Positions 51,642 to 60,584 are shown, counted from the first letter of the stretch. The stretch is 64,000 bases of DNA from JACMLC01 sp963720235 (GCA_963720235.1 OY970389.1:868001-932000), one strand, 5' to 3'. A program made the numbers and translations. Notes: generated from the sequence alone by a model not told the origin.

Positions 51642-52205
51642 TCATGCACGCTCGTAAAAACTTAAGGAAGAGTCGCCCTGTTTGACGACGCGCCAGCGAC
51701 GCAGCGCGCCGACTTCATCCGGCAGATTGTTTTTGTGATGATGCTCTGCGATGAGGATGCCGCCCGCGTTCAGAAGCTTTGAATCCTGCGCGCCGATGGC
51801 CGCGAGCGCGCGCGTGTATTCTGTCGCATAGGGCGGGTCGAAAAATATTATGTCCCAACCGGCCACCACGCCGCGCGAATCCGGGCGGCGCAAAAATTCC
51901 GCAGCCTCGCTCGACACGACCTCTGTTTGCTCCTCAGGCACGCCGCACAAGTCCAGATTCGACTCAATCAAACCGCACATCTTGCGCGAGCGGTCAACGA
52001 AGGTCACAAACGATGCGCCGCGCGAGAGAGCTTCGATGCCGACCGCGCCAGAGCCTGCGCACAAATCCAGAAAGCGCACATCTTCAATGCGCGGCGCGAG
52101 GATATTAAAAAGCGTCTCGCGCAAGCGGTCGGAAGTGGGCCGCACCTGCATCGAAGGCGGGCTGCGCAACACGCGACCGCGATATTGTCCGGCGATGATT
52201 CGCAT
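51642..52205 (-). CDS. rsmD: 16S rRNA (guanine966-N2)-methyltransferase RsmD, copy 1
   Basis: A 187-residue RsmD that methylates G966 of 16S rRNA. The SAM loop is FLDLCAGSGAVGIEAL, and the catalytic motif DPPY is in IIFFDPPYAT. It has a close paralogue 225 bp upstream. The central 98 bp (51978-52075) is nearly identical to the paralogue while the rest is diverged. Confidence 0.93.
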   Translation of the reverse strand: MRIIAGQYRGRVLRSPPSMQVRPTSDRLRETLFNILAPRIEDVRFLDLCAGSGAVGIEALSRGASFVTFVDRSRKMCGLIESNLDLCGVPEEQTEVVSSEAAEFLRRPDSRGVVAGWDIIFFDPPYATEYTRALAAIGAQDSKLLNAGGILIAEHHHKNNLPDEVGALRRWRVVKQGDSSLSFYERA

Positions 52206-52227
52206 AAGGCGATAATTCTTAACAGAT

Positions 52228-52392
52228 GTAGATGAGAAGCGGCTTATGCCGCTCGGCTGTGCGGAAAGTCTGAGACTTTCCTCACAGCCAGCATTCTTCC
52301 CTGCGAGGCTGAGCCTCGCCTAAAGTTAAGCAGCGCGAGCCGGAAAGCCAAAGGCTTTCCGCACAGCAGGAGCGGCCAAGCCGCACTCTATT
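52228..52392. repeat. Family G hairpin cluster, copy 2
   Basis: Chain of palindromes: gcggcttatgccgc, ggaaagtctgagactttcc, gcgaggctgagcctcgc, ggaaagccaaaggctttcc and gcggccaagccgc. It lies between the two rsmD paralogues and has the same order of modules as at 46.0 kb. Confidence 0.9.
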
Positions 52393-52429
52393 CCTATCTT
52401 GACTTGTCGGTTTCTTACATTGAACTAAT

Positions 52430-52990
52430 CTATTTCTTACGCTCGTAAAAACTCAGGCACGACTCGCCCTGTCGAATGACGCGCCAGCGATTGAGCGTCT
52501 GTAGCTTGCCGGGCAATTCATTGTCACAGTGATGTTCTACGACGAGCACAGAGCCTTTGCGCCTGAGCAGCTTGCCTGCGGCAATCAACTCCATGACAGG
52601 CAAGTAATCAGTCGCATACGGCGGGTCGAAAAATATTATGTCCCAGCGAAGCTCTGTCTCTTTCTGCGCGAGGCGCAGAAAGTGTAAAGCTTCATCCGCT
52701 TTGACTTCTCCTTGCTCTTCCGTTACGCCACACAATTCCAGATTCGCGTTGACGAAGCTGCACATCTTGCGCGAGCGGTCAACGAAAGTGACAAACGATG
52801 CGCCGCGCGAGAGAGCTTCGATGCCGACTGCGCCTGAGCCTGCGCACAAGTCCAGAAAGCTTGCCTCTTGAATTCGCAGGCCGAGCAATTCAAAGAGGCT
52901 CTCGCGCAGGCGGCGAGCCGTTGGCCGCACCTTTGGCGTGGGCGCGCTCTGCAATCGCCGCCCTTTATATTTTCCCGCGAGTATCTGCAT
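52430..52990 (-). CDS. RsmD paralogue, copy 2
   Basis: A 186-residue RsmD-like methyltransferase. Motifs FLDLCAGSGAVGIEAL and DPPYAT are intact. It has QILAGKYKGRRLQ at the start like bona fide RsmD. Which copy does the G966 methylation is unclear. The other copy may have a different RNA target. The middle segment 52763-52860 differs from copy 1 at only five of 98 positions, which suggests gene conversion. Confidence 0.9.
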   Translation of the reverse strand: MQILAGKYKGRRLQSAPTPKVRPTARRLRESLFELLGLRIQEASFLDLCAGSGAVGIEALSRGASFVTFVDRSRKMCSFVNANLELCGVTEEQGEVKADEALHFLRLAQKETELRWDIIFFDPPYATDYLPVMELIAAGKLLRRKGSVLVVEHHCDNELPGKLQTLNRWRVIRQGESCLSFYERKK

Positions 52991-53071
52991 CCGGCTTTTT
53001 AGGAATGGATAAACTTATAGCGATTTTAAGATGGATGCAATCTTTGTTGCGGCAAACTTTTCGTAAGACTT

Positions 53072-56000
53072 TCACCACAAGCCTCTGCCAATCCCGTCGG
53101 ACAATCTCTGGCCCACTTTATAGTTAGCGCATTCTTCATAAAAGAACTGTAGCAGGTCGTCGTCGTTGAGCCAGGGCGTGTTTTCGGGTTTGATGCGCAA
53201 CTCCGCAGCCGCGCGCTTGTGCCATGTTTCGAGGTCTGTAGCTTCGCCGCTAATCTCTTCCAGAAGTTTTAAGCGAGTCGGAAGCTTGGCTTCTTCATTC
53301 TCTTTGAGATTCGCTTCGGCTGATGCGCGCCACTCGCTGCCGCCGCTGCGACGCAGCCAGCGCACGACCTCAGGCCAACGCATAGAGAGCACAGTCCAGC
53401 GACGCAACTGGTCAAGGGTCGGCACCTCCAAACCTTGCGCCCTCTGCGCCCACCAGAGGAAATATTGAAAACGAAAAGCATTGATAAAGCGTTTGAGCTC
53501 GCGCGGGTTGCCACGAAAATAGTTGGTCGCGGCGGCGATGACTCTCCTGATTTCTGGATTCTGGTCATTAAACTTTTCGATGCCTTCGTCCAGCTTGCGC
53601 TCGATGACGCGTGCTTCCAACTGGTCTTTCATGCGCGCGGCCTGCGTGTCATTAAGTTGATACTCTGTGCGCAATCTCTCCGTCTCCTCCGGCACGGCTG
53701 CGCGGGACACGATGCTCGCGGCTGCATCCTGCGCCAGCTTGTCCACCTGCGGGTCTGGCGTCTGGGCCAGACTATTGCCAAAGAGCGAAGCCGTGTAGCG
53801 CGTCAGGTTGCCTTTCTCCGTCGGCGGAATGAGAAAGGGAAGCTGTACGAACTTGTCCATAAAACGCCAGCCGACAGGGATGCCCGCGTCCGCAGGCAAC
53901 TGGGAAATCATATCCTTGTGCGCGGCTTGCAGAGCGGCTGCGACCATCTCCGTGTCCATGCCCATGACAAACATGCAGTTCGGAAAATCTCCCGCGAGAA
54001 AGAGATTGACGGCTTCGACTACCTGGCCCACTTTCGCAGGCGAGCAGCGATCCAGGTCATCCACGAAAATGACAATCGGATAATATTGCTGCGGCACACT
54101 GGCGAGCACGCGCCTGAGGTCAGCTTCGACGCGATGTATAAAACCCATCTCCGTGCTGTAGTTCGGAATGTCCAAATATTCTCCGAGGCTCACAGCCGCA
54201 GGCTCTTTCTCCACTTCGGTTTTAGCTTTGACATATTTCCAGACGGCTGTAACCAGACTGCCGATGATGGTCGCGCCCGCGCCAAATGAGCCGACCTGCA
54301 AGAAAGGAGTTTTGACGTAGAGCCAGCCGAGAACTATCAAGAGTAAAAAGATAAAGAGAGGAATGCCCGCAGCGATGAGCAGGATGCGCAGCCCGCGTCG
54401 CCAGTATCGTATGATGCGTTCGTGTATGCGCTGGCGCAGCTTGTCCGCATCCACGCGCTTGAGATTGAGACGCAGCCAGAACATTTCGCGCTCGATTAAA
54501 GGCAGCCGCGCAGCCACCTGTTGCATGATGGAATCAACCAATCCGGCCCAGACCTGATTGACGCTCTCGTACTTCCATGCGTTGAACCAGACCGTGAGAA
54601 GTTTGCGCTCTGCATCCTGCGGAACTTCCGGCAGGGCTTCCTGCGTCTTGGCCGAAATCCAGTTCTCAATCTCATTGAGCGCGGCCCCGATGGTCAACTC
54701 GCCGCGCGGCTGCTTCGCATCTCGTTTAACTTCCCTCAGCGCGTCCGGGTCGAGCGCGTGCTGAATCATACGCATCAAGGATGTCTTACCGCCGCCCCAC
54801 GGGGCTTGTATGCTGATGGTCAGAGGCGGCCTTGTCTGCTTGTGTGTCATGAAACGATAGATGGCATGCGCGTAAGCGCGATAGCCGAGCGTGTCATTCA
54901 ATGTCCACATGTCGGAAGCGATATGCGTGGACGGCCCTTCAATCTCTTCGACGGGAATTGGCTCTGTCTTGAATGTTGTGCGGTGAATCTCTTTCCAAAA
55001 CTCAAGCTCATCAGGGTTGAGCTTCTGTATCTGGCCCAGAAAAGCGTTCGACCACGCCGCGCGATTGAAACGCAAGCCTTCCAAATCCTTCTCATGTCCT
55101 GCCGGATGATAAATGTATGCGCCCATCAGGTGACGCACATCCAACATTAAGACTGGCAATTCTCCTATTTGTAATGAACGATTCCGGTCTAATCTTAGCG
55201 ACTCCGCTTTATCAAAAAGGTTTTGCGATGAAGCCGTCCAACGGCGCGCAACATTGAGGCTCGATTGCTCTGTCTCTGTCAAAGGCTGCGCGGCAATCTC
55301 ATCGAGCGCGGCGCGTTCGAGCTTGCGCTGCTGCAAGAGCTCGTTAATAGCAATGCCAGCATCTTTGACATAACGATTGAACCAGCGCGAGAGCGGGTCG
55401 CCGGCTGTGACAAACGCGAGCAGCATGGAACTGAAGCTCAAATCAAACTCTTTCTCATAAGCCTGATTGATGCGCGTCGCCTTCGCCATCAGATGAGCCA
55501 GCGCAGGCGTAGCGAAAAAGTATGTGAGTGTCGTGCTTGAAGGCAAGTGCATGCCGATGCGCACGACATCGCCTGCGGGCTGAGACGCGGGCTGAGCGGC
55601 GTCGTACTCCGGCGCAGTAGAGGCTTCAGGCTGGCTTTGACTTGCTTGGTCAAGAGCCAGAATCAGTTCTTTAAGAGCCTCGTCAAATCTTGCTTCGCTG
55701 AAATCTTTGAAGTGAGCCGAGAAATCTATGAAGTGAGCCGAGTTGAGTTCTCTGGGCAGAATTGTCAGAGGAACTGGGTGGGGCGCGAAGATAGGCTTGC
55801 CGAGTCCGCGCGCAAAGAGCAGTTCCTGCCTGCAAAGGGATGAAGCAAGCGAGTCCGGGCTGAGGACGAAGATAAAGCTGTTCGCTCTTTCAATAACAGC
55901 CCCCTCTATCTTAGGAAAACGATTTGGGTCGGCAAGCATTGATGATAAATTCGTAAAGACTCTTTTGCCGTTAGCTTCCAATGCTTCACGAAGCCTGCGC

Positions 56001-56095
56001 ACGAAGTTTATGTCTTGAGGGGCATAAGACATGAAAGCGTCAATCTTAAAATCGGGATCAGCGGATTGGGTTTCAAGAGGGGGTGACGATGACAT
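53072..56095 (-). CDS. TIR-ClpN-like-KAP NTPase fusion protein
   Basis: A 1007-residue protein. An N-terminal TIR domain (about 15-150) starts IDAFMSYAPQD and has the Glu in CRQELLFA where TIR NADases keep theirs. A middle part (about 175-380) shows two Clp-N-like repeats, SSMLLAFV and DVRHLMGAYIYHPAG. The KAP P-loop NTPase (about 420-940) has Walker A APWGGGKTSL, two membrane helices (about 570-622) and Walker B IVIFVDDLDRC. KAP enzymes face the cytoplasm from the membrane, and TIR domains deplete NAD+ in immunity. The strong AGGAGG lies 5 bases before ATG 56095. A membrane-tethered NTP-gated effector is inferred. Confidence 0.88.
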   Translation of the reverse strand: MSSSPPLETQSADPDFKIDAFMSYAPQDINFVRRLREALEANGKRVFTNLSSMLADPNRFPKIEGAVIERANSFIFVLSPDSLASSLCRQELLFARGLGKPIFAPHPVPLTILPRELNSAHFIDFSAHFKDFSEARFDEALKELILALDQASQSQPEASTAPEYDAAQPASQPAGDVVRIGMHLPSSTTLTYFFATPALAHLMAKATRINQAYEKEFDLSFSSMLLAFVTAGDPLSRWFNRYVKDAGIAINELLQQRKLERAALDEIAAQPLTETEQSSLNVARRWTASSQNLFDKAESLRLDRNRSLQIGELPVLMLDVRHLMGAYIYHPAGHEKDLEGLRFNRAAWSNAFLGQIQKLNPDELEFWKEIHRTTFKTEPIPVEEIEGPSTHIASDMWTLNDTLGYRAYAHAIYRFMTHKQTRPPLTISIQAPWGGGKTSLMRMIQHALDPDALREVKRDAKQPRGELTIGAALNEIENWISAKTQEALPEVPQDAERKLLTVWFNAWKYESVNQVWAGLVDSIMQQVAARLPLIEREMFWLRLNLKRVDADKLRQRIHERIIRYWRRGLRILLIAAGIPLFIFLLLIVLGWLYVKTPFLQVGSFGAGATIIGSLVTAVWKYVKAKTEVEKEPAAVSLGEYLDIPNYSTEMGFIHRVEADLRRVLASVPQQYYPIVIFVDDLDRCSPAKVGQVVEAVNLFLAGDFPNCMFVMGMDTEMVAAALQAAHKDMISQLPADAGIPVGWRFMDKFVQLPFLIPPTEKGNLTRYTASLFGNSLAQTPDPQVDKLAQDAAASIVSRAAVPEETERLRTEYQLNDTQAARMKDQLEARVIERKLDEGIEKFNDQNPEIRRVIAAATNYFRGNPRELKRFINAFRFQYFLWWAQRAQGLEVPTLDQLRRWTVLSMRWPEVVRWLRRSGGSEWRASAEANLKENEEAKLPTRLKLLEEISGEATDLETWHKRAAAELRIKPENTPWLNDDDLLQFFYEECANYKVGQRLSDGIGRGLW

Positions 56096-56132
56096 GTTGG
56101 CCTCCTAATGAGAGAGTTTGTGAGAGCGATGC

Positions 56133-58514
56133 TTAACCGATGGCAGCCAAACCAAACCGGACATCTGCCCGAACACGCTCAATCAGTTCCGATGTCTCGC
56201 GCGTGCGGCGGCGTGTGGTCAGATAAAAATCTGCTTCGCGGCGTGCGGTCTCAAGGATTTCGATGTCGCGGACGAGGTTGCCGACGCGGAAGGTGGGCAT
56301 GCCGGATTGGCGTGTGCCTAAGACTTCGCCGGGGCCGCGTATCTCCAAATCTTTTTCGGCGATGCGAAAGCCGTCGGAAGTCTCTTCCATAATTCCCAGA
56401 CGCTCGCGCGCAACGCTCGTCTGCTTATCCGAAGCAAGCAGGACGCAGTAGCTTTTTTCCGCGCCGCGCCCGACGCGCCCGCGCAGTTGATGTAATTGCG
56501 AGAGTCCAAAACGCTCTGCATGCTCAATGACCATGAGCGAAGCATTCGGCACGTCCACGCCGACTTCGACGACGGTTGTGGCGACGAGTATCTGTATTTC
56601 GCCGTTAACGAAGCGGCGCATCGCTTCCTCTTTATCAGCAGATTTCATCTTGCCGTGCACGAGGCCGATGGAGAAGTTTGGAAAAACTCTGTCGCGCAGT
56701 TGCTCATACATTCTCGTAGCGTCTTTCAAATCCATCTTCTCTGATTCTTCGACGAGCGGATAAACAACATAGACCTGTCGGCCCGCGCGCACCTCTCTTT
56801 CGACGCCTTTATAGACTCCTGTGCGCTGGTCTTCGCCGACCACGACGGTCTTGATGGGCGTGCGGCCCGGCGGCAGTTCGTCAATCACAGAGACATCAAG
56901 GTCGCCGTAAGCAGTCATGGCAAGAGAGCGTGGAATCGGAGTCGCTGTCATCACTAGAACATCTGGATGAAAGCCACGCGCGCGAAGCTCTGCGCGTTGC
57001 AGGACGCCGAAGCGGTGCTGCTCGTCTATCACTATGAGGCCGAGTTTTGAGAAGGCTACGGATTCCTGTATCAAGGCGTGCGTGCCGATGATGGCTTGAA
57101 CATCTCCCGCAGCGACATCCTTGCGCAGCCTACGCTTTTCTGTCGCGCGAAGGCTGCCCATCAGAAGCTCTACGCGATAGGGAGTTTTCGCAAGCAGGCG
57201 TTTGATGTTGCGCGCGTGCTGCTCTGCAAGGATTTCAGTCGGGGCCATGAGCGCGGCCTGATAGCCGTTCTCCATCGCGGCCAGCATAGCCTCTAAAGCA
57301 ACGATGGTCTTGCCGCTCCCGACATCGCCTTGCAAGAGGCGATTCATAGGCGCGTCAGATTGCATGTCATCAAAGATGCGCGCAATCACGCGCTCCTGCG
57401 CGCCCGTCAGTTGGAATGGAAGAATTGATGCGAGCGCATCTCTGATGCGGTCTGTGATTTCGATGACCGCGCCCTTTGGCTCTTTGATTCTCTCGCCGCG
57501 ACGAAGGCCGAGAGAGAGCGCGACCCAGAAAAATTCTTCAAAGATAAGACGCAGGTGCGCGGGGCTGCGCGCACGCTCATAAAGCTCTATCGAATCTTCT
57601 TCCGACGGAAAATGTATCCGGCGCAGAGCCTCCGCGCGGCCTATCAACTGATGTTTCGAGCGCAAATCTGCGGGCAGCGTTTCCGTTATCGAAGCGTCAT
57701 CCATTTGACTGAGGACTGCGTGAACGATTTCCCTGAGACGTTTGGAGCGAAACTCTCCGAGCTTGCGATAGACAGGCACGCGCCGCCCGACATGAATCGC
57801 AGCCATGCCCGGATCGCTCGCCTCAACATCCTCTACAACATCCTCTTCATCAATCAATCCCTCATCATCGCGCGCCGCGCCGCTCTCTTCCTCTTCAATA
57901 CGTCCCGCGTCCCCAGTCCCCAGTCCACCGTTCTCTTCTGCCAGCCTGAGAAGTCCAATCTCCGGCGGCGTCCAGGTGCCGGGCAGCATCTCCAACTCGT
58001 CCGGCTTATTCAGGCGCAGTGCGAAGGTGTTGCGCCGCGTGTCCCATTCCCATTTGCCGTAGGCTATGAAGCGCGAGCCTTTGCTGAAACGCTGTTTGTT
58101 GTAAGCGATGATGCGCTGTGCCACACGACCTGAGACGAACCACCAGACGACTACGGGTTTGCCTGTGCGCTCCGGGTCGCTGGCTGTGATTTCAAAGATG
58201 AAGAGCTTGGGCTGCTTTGGCCCGCGATTCTTGCCGACCTGAAAGCCGCCAGCGACCCTCACGTACAATTCCAGAGAGGCTTCCAATCCATCGTAAAGAT
58301 TCGTGATGCGCGCCAGATTCGAGCGGTCTTCATAGCGCATCGGCAGGTAATTCAAGAGGTCTTCGACGTTTGCTTCGCTGGCGTCTGTTTTCCCCGCGAG
58401 CGTCGCTAAGGCGAGCGCGAGCTTGCGCGCCGTCGGCTGGCCCAGACGCGGGATGCCGTGCTGGTGTAGTGAGATGACGGGTGTTTCGATTGAGATGGGG
58501 GAACTGGAAGCCAT
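56133..58514 (-). CDS. recG: ATP-dependent DNA helicase RecG
   Basis: A 793-residue helicase that remodels stalled forks and Holliday junctions. A wedge/OB domain with LPMRYEDRS leads to Walker A GDVGSGKT, DEQH in VIDEQHRFG, TATPIPRS and RGRVGRG. An insert of about 60 acidic residues lies in the wedge region (about 240-300). The open frame continues upstream to 58988, but that part is translated family G repeat, so I set the start at ATG 58514 (MASSSPI); 58532 is an alternative. It is upstream of the TIR-KAP gene on the same strand, 37 bp away. Confidence 0.93.
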   Translation of the reverse strand: MASSSPISIETPVISLHQHGIPRLGQPTARKLALALATLAGKTDASEANVEDLLNYLPMRYEDRSNLARITNLYDGLEASLELYVRVAGGFQVGKNRGPKQPKLFIFEITASDPERTGKPVVVWWFVSGRVAQRIIAYNKQRFSKGSRFIAYGKWEWDTRRNTFALRLNKPDELEMLPGTWTPPEIGLLRLAEENGGLGTGDAGRIEEEESGAARDDEGLIDEEDVVEDVEASDPGMAAIHVGRRVPVYRKLGEFRSKRLREIVHAVLSQMDDASITETLPADLRSKHQLIGRAEALRRIHFPSEEDSIELYERARSPAHLRLIFEEFFWVALSLGLRRGERIKEPKGAVIEITDRIRDALASILPFQLTGAQERVIARIFDDMQSDAPMNRLLQGDVGSGKTIVALEAMLAAMENGYQAALMAPTEILAEQHARNIKRLLAKTPYRVELLMGSLRATEKRRLRKDVAAGDVQAIIGTHALIQESVAFSKLGLIVIDEQHRFGVLQRAELRARGFHPDVLVMTATPIPRSLAMTAYGDLDVSVIDELPPGRTPIKTVVVGEDQRTGVYKGVEREVRAGRQVYVVYPLVEESEKMDLKDATRMYEQLRDRVFPNFSIGLVHGKMKSADKEEAMRRFVNGEIQILVATTVVEVGVDVPNASLMVIEHAERFGLSQLHQLRGRVGRGAEKSYCVLLASDKQTSVARERLGIMEETSDGFRIAEKDLEIRGPGEVLGTRQSGMPTFRVGNLVRDIEILETARREADFYLTTRRRTRETSELIERVRADVRFGLAAIG

Positions 58515-58559
58515 CGCGCCGGATGATAACATATTGTCAGAACCGCCTGCGGTAGCGGG

Positions 58560-58960
58560 CGGCGTGATAGATAACTCAAGTTGCCAGTCATGCGGCTCCT
58601 GGCGCACGACAGCACAAGCGGCTCTTGGCGCATGACAGCGCAAGCGCACGACAGTGCAAGCGGCTCTGCCGCCCTGCTGTGCGGTAAGTCTGAGACTTAC
58701 CGCCACCTGCTCCATCCATTCACTCTGAGGCTGCGCCTCAGGTGCGGCGTAGCCGCAATAAGTTGAGAGGTGCGGCGACGGAAAGGCAAAGCCTTTCCGC
58801 ACAGCAGGGCGGCAGAGCCGCTCCGTGCAACAAGCCAACAGAGCCGCACCGCGCAACAGGGCAGCAGAGCCGCTCAGCACAGCAGGGCGGTAGAGCCGCT
58901 CCGCACAGAGCCGCGCCGCACAGCGAGTCGGCAAGAGCCGCATAGTGTTTGCTGTCTGGC
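58560..58960. repeat. Expanded family G repeat array upstream of recG
   Basis: The longest repeat tract in the window. It contains ggtaagtctgagacttacc, ggaaaggcaaagcctttcc and at least five variants of a 24-26 bp unit like cagcagggcggcagagccgc, mostly in direct orientation. Frames running through it give low-complexity Ala/Arg/Cys peptides and are not genes. Confidence 0.88.
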
Positions 58961-59035
58961 AACCTGGGTTAGATAAGATATGAGGCACGCTTTAGGCACT
59001 CTTTAATTGCGCGGATTTGAGATATGATTGAGGCC

Positions 59036-59165
59036 ATGAACTCACTCTATTACGGCGACAATCTGAAAATCCTGCGCTAGCACATCGGGAGCGAGACGGT
59101 TGACCTCATCTACCTTGCCCAGCCGTTTAATTCCAACGCGAGCTATAACGTCTCCCGGCCTTCAA
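59036..59165 (+). pseudogene. Remnant of a site-specific DNA methyltransferase
   Basis: The start reads MNSLYYGDNLKILR, then a TAG, then IGSETVDLIYLAQPFNSNASYNV. Intact adenine/cytosine-N4 methyltransferases of this type begin MxxLYYGDNLxILRxxI and continue with VDLIYLDPPFNSN. The catalytic DPPF is mutated to AQPF, and the frame is lost after SYNV. It is a decayed N-terminal fragment of a restriction-modification gene. No endonuclease gene is nearby. The following 190 bp shows nothing recognisable. Confidence 0.8.
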
Positions 59166-59300
59166 CGCGCCCGCCACATCAGTCCAAACGCGCCTGCCCG
59201 GTAAAGATTTCTCAAACGGGCCATTGTTGGACAAGCTTAGCGAGGAAGAAAATTTTTAGTTATGGCCGCTACAGGATGTACACGAGATGCGATTTTGATG

Positions 59301-59312
59301 CTCATATATGAG
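59301..59312. promoter_or_regulatory. 12-bp perfect palindrome upstream of the PilZ gene
   Basis: CTCATATATGAG lies 43 bp before the PilZ start. A perfect dyad of this size may be an operator or part of a promoter; no regulator can be named. Confidence 0.3.
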
Positions 59313-59354
59313 AATTCCTTTTCGCTTCTGAACACCTTAGCGTAGGATAATGTC

Positions 59355-59738
59355 ATGAGCAATTCTACCAATCCGCCCTTCAAGGAACGTCGCAGATATT
59401 CACGTATGGAAATCTCCATCGACGTTGATTGGGGCGAGACGCCCGCCTGTATCCACGATGGCCGTGTGACAAACTTGGGCGTCGGAGGTTGCTTCATCCA
59501 GACACCACTGGATGTTCCCACAGGGAAGCCTATCTTCATACGCCTTTTGCTCGCGCCCGGCAGCGAGCGCGTCATTGAGGGGATAGTCTGGGGGAGGGTT
59601 GTATATCATTTGCCGGATGTCGGGATAGGGGTCGAGTTTAAGAAGTTACCGCCGGGCTATGAAAAGCACATTGAGGACTTAGTAGAGTTTTATCTGGGGG
59701 AGCAGCCGCCTGAAGACAGTGCGAAGGAAGAGCCTTAA
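59355..59738 (+). CDS. PilZ-domain protein
   Basis: A 127-residue protein of the PilZ fold. The c-di-GMP motif RxxxR is in ERRRYSRME, and the second motif (D/N)xSxxG appears as TNLGVGGCFIQT, with Leu in place of Ser. Binding is therefore likely but not certain. It could relay c-di-GMP to surface or motility functions. The C-terminal tail is acidic. Confidence 0.85.
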   Translation: MSNSTNPPFKERRRYSRMEISIDVDWGETPACIHDGRVTNLGVGGCFIQTPLDVPTGKPIFIRLLLAPGSERVIEGIVWGRVVYHLPDVGIGVEFKKLPPGYEKHIEDLVEFYLGEQPPEDSAKEEP

Positions 59739-59892
59739 ATGCTGGCGTGCGGCATCGCAACTCATTGAAACGGAGCGCGAGTTAGCTTACCTTTCGTCTG
59801 GAACTTGAATCTCCCGGCGGTTCGTCGCGCCCGGTTAATTCGGGCGTTAGGCGACCGTTCTTTCGCATCGGAATACTATTCCTAAACAAAAG

Positions 59893-60102
59893 TTCTTTAA
59901 TCCGACGCGACGGATTCTTATTCCGACGCCTCAGAATCTTAATCCGACGCGTCAGATTAAGATAACTTGACGACGTAATAAAGAAACTTCACGGCGTAAT
60001 AAAGAAACCTCGTGACGTAATAAAGAAACCTCGCGACAGAATAAAGAAACCTCGTGAGGTAATAAAGGAACCTCACGATGGAATAAAGAAACCTCGCGGG
60101 CG
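59893..60102. repeat. Tandem array with exact 21-bp period (about ten units)
   Basis: The core AATAAAGAAACCTCG starts at 59977, 59998, 60019, 60040, 60061 and 60082, a spacing of exactly 21 bp. Diverged units continue the same phase at 59956, 59935, 59914 and 59893. The linker between cores varies and is often dyadic (CCTCGTGAGG; AATCCG...CGGATT). There are no spacers, so it is not a CRISPR array. Twenty-one bp is two turns of DNA, so all units face one side of the helix. It lies 100 bp upstream of a small conserved gene and fills the 465-bp gap after the PilZ gene. Confidence 0.9.
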
Positions 60103-60203
60103 GTCAAACTGATGCTTGCATAGAATGCCCGTCTTACATAATATTTGCTGCGGCCTCGCGCGATTCTTCACTCTTTCACGCACACAGAAAGGAGAATTTC
60201 CTC

Positions 60204-60584
60204 ATGGCTAAAAACCAATCTATCCGACTCAAACCTCAAATCTTACAGGGAGACAGGGACGCCCTTGCAGCCTTGCAAGCCACACAGAATTACGCGCCCG
60301 CCAATAGCGCATACACTGTGGCCGCCATCAACACTTCGCGCACCGCTATGGAACAGGCGCAGGCCGCAGAAGCGCAGGCACTGGCAGCCTTCAACGCTGC
60401 GCGGGACAACGCCGTCGCCAAAGAATGGGATTTTCATAACCTGCTGCTCGGCGCAAAGAATCAGGTCGTCGCGCAGTTTGGCGATGATTCCAACGAAGTG
60501 CAGGCTCTCGGCCTGAAAAAGAAGTCAGAGTACAAATCTCCGGGCAAACGCACGAGCGCAGATAAAACAGGCTCGAAAGGTTAG
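60204..60584 (+). CDS. Conserved small hypothetical protein
   Basis: A 126-residue, Ala-rich, helical protein. It starts MAKNQSIRLKPQIL and holds VAKEWDFHNLLLGAKNQVVAQFGDDSNEVQALGLKKKSEYK, a segment I recall from other small bacterial proteins of unknown role; this is unverified. No membrane segment or enzyme motif. AGGAG lies close before the ATG (aaggagaatttcctcatg). The basic C-terminal tail could bind nucleic acid. Its only upstream region is the 21-bp array. Confidence 0.75.
   Translation: MAKNQSIRLKPQILQGDRDALAALQATQNYAPANSAYTVAAINTSRTAMEQAQAAEAQALAAFNAARDNAVAKEWDFHNLLLGAKNQVVAQFGDDSNEVQALGLKKKSEYKSPGKRTSADKTGSKG

Noticed and set aside
58560..58960. Possible CRISPR array or coding repeat upstream of recG
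   Set aside because: Units vary in length and orientation, spacers are absent, and modules match the family G palindromes at 46.0 and 52.2 kb.
59893..60102. Possible CRISPR array
   Set aside because: Units are contiguous with a 21-bp period and no unique spacers, and no cas genes are near.
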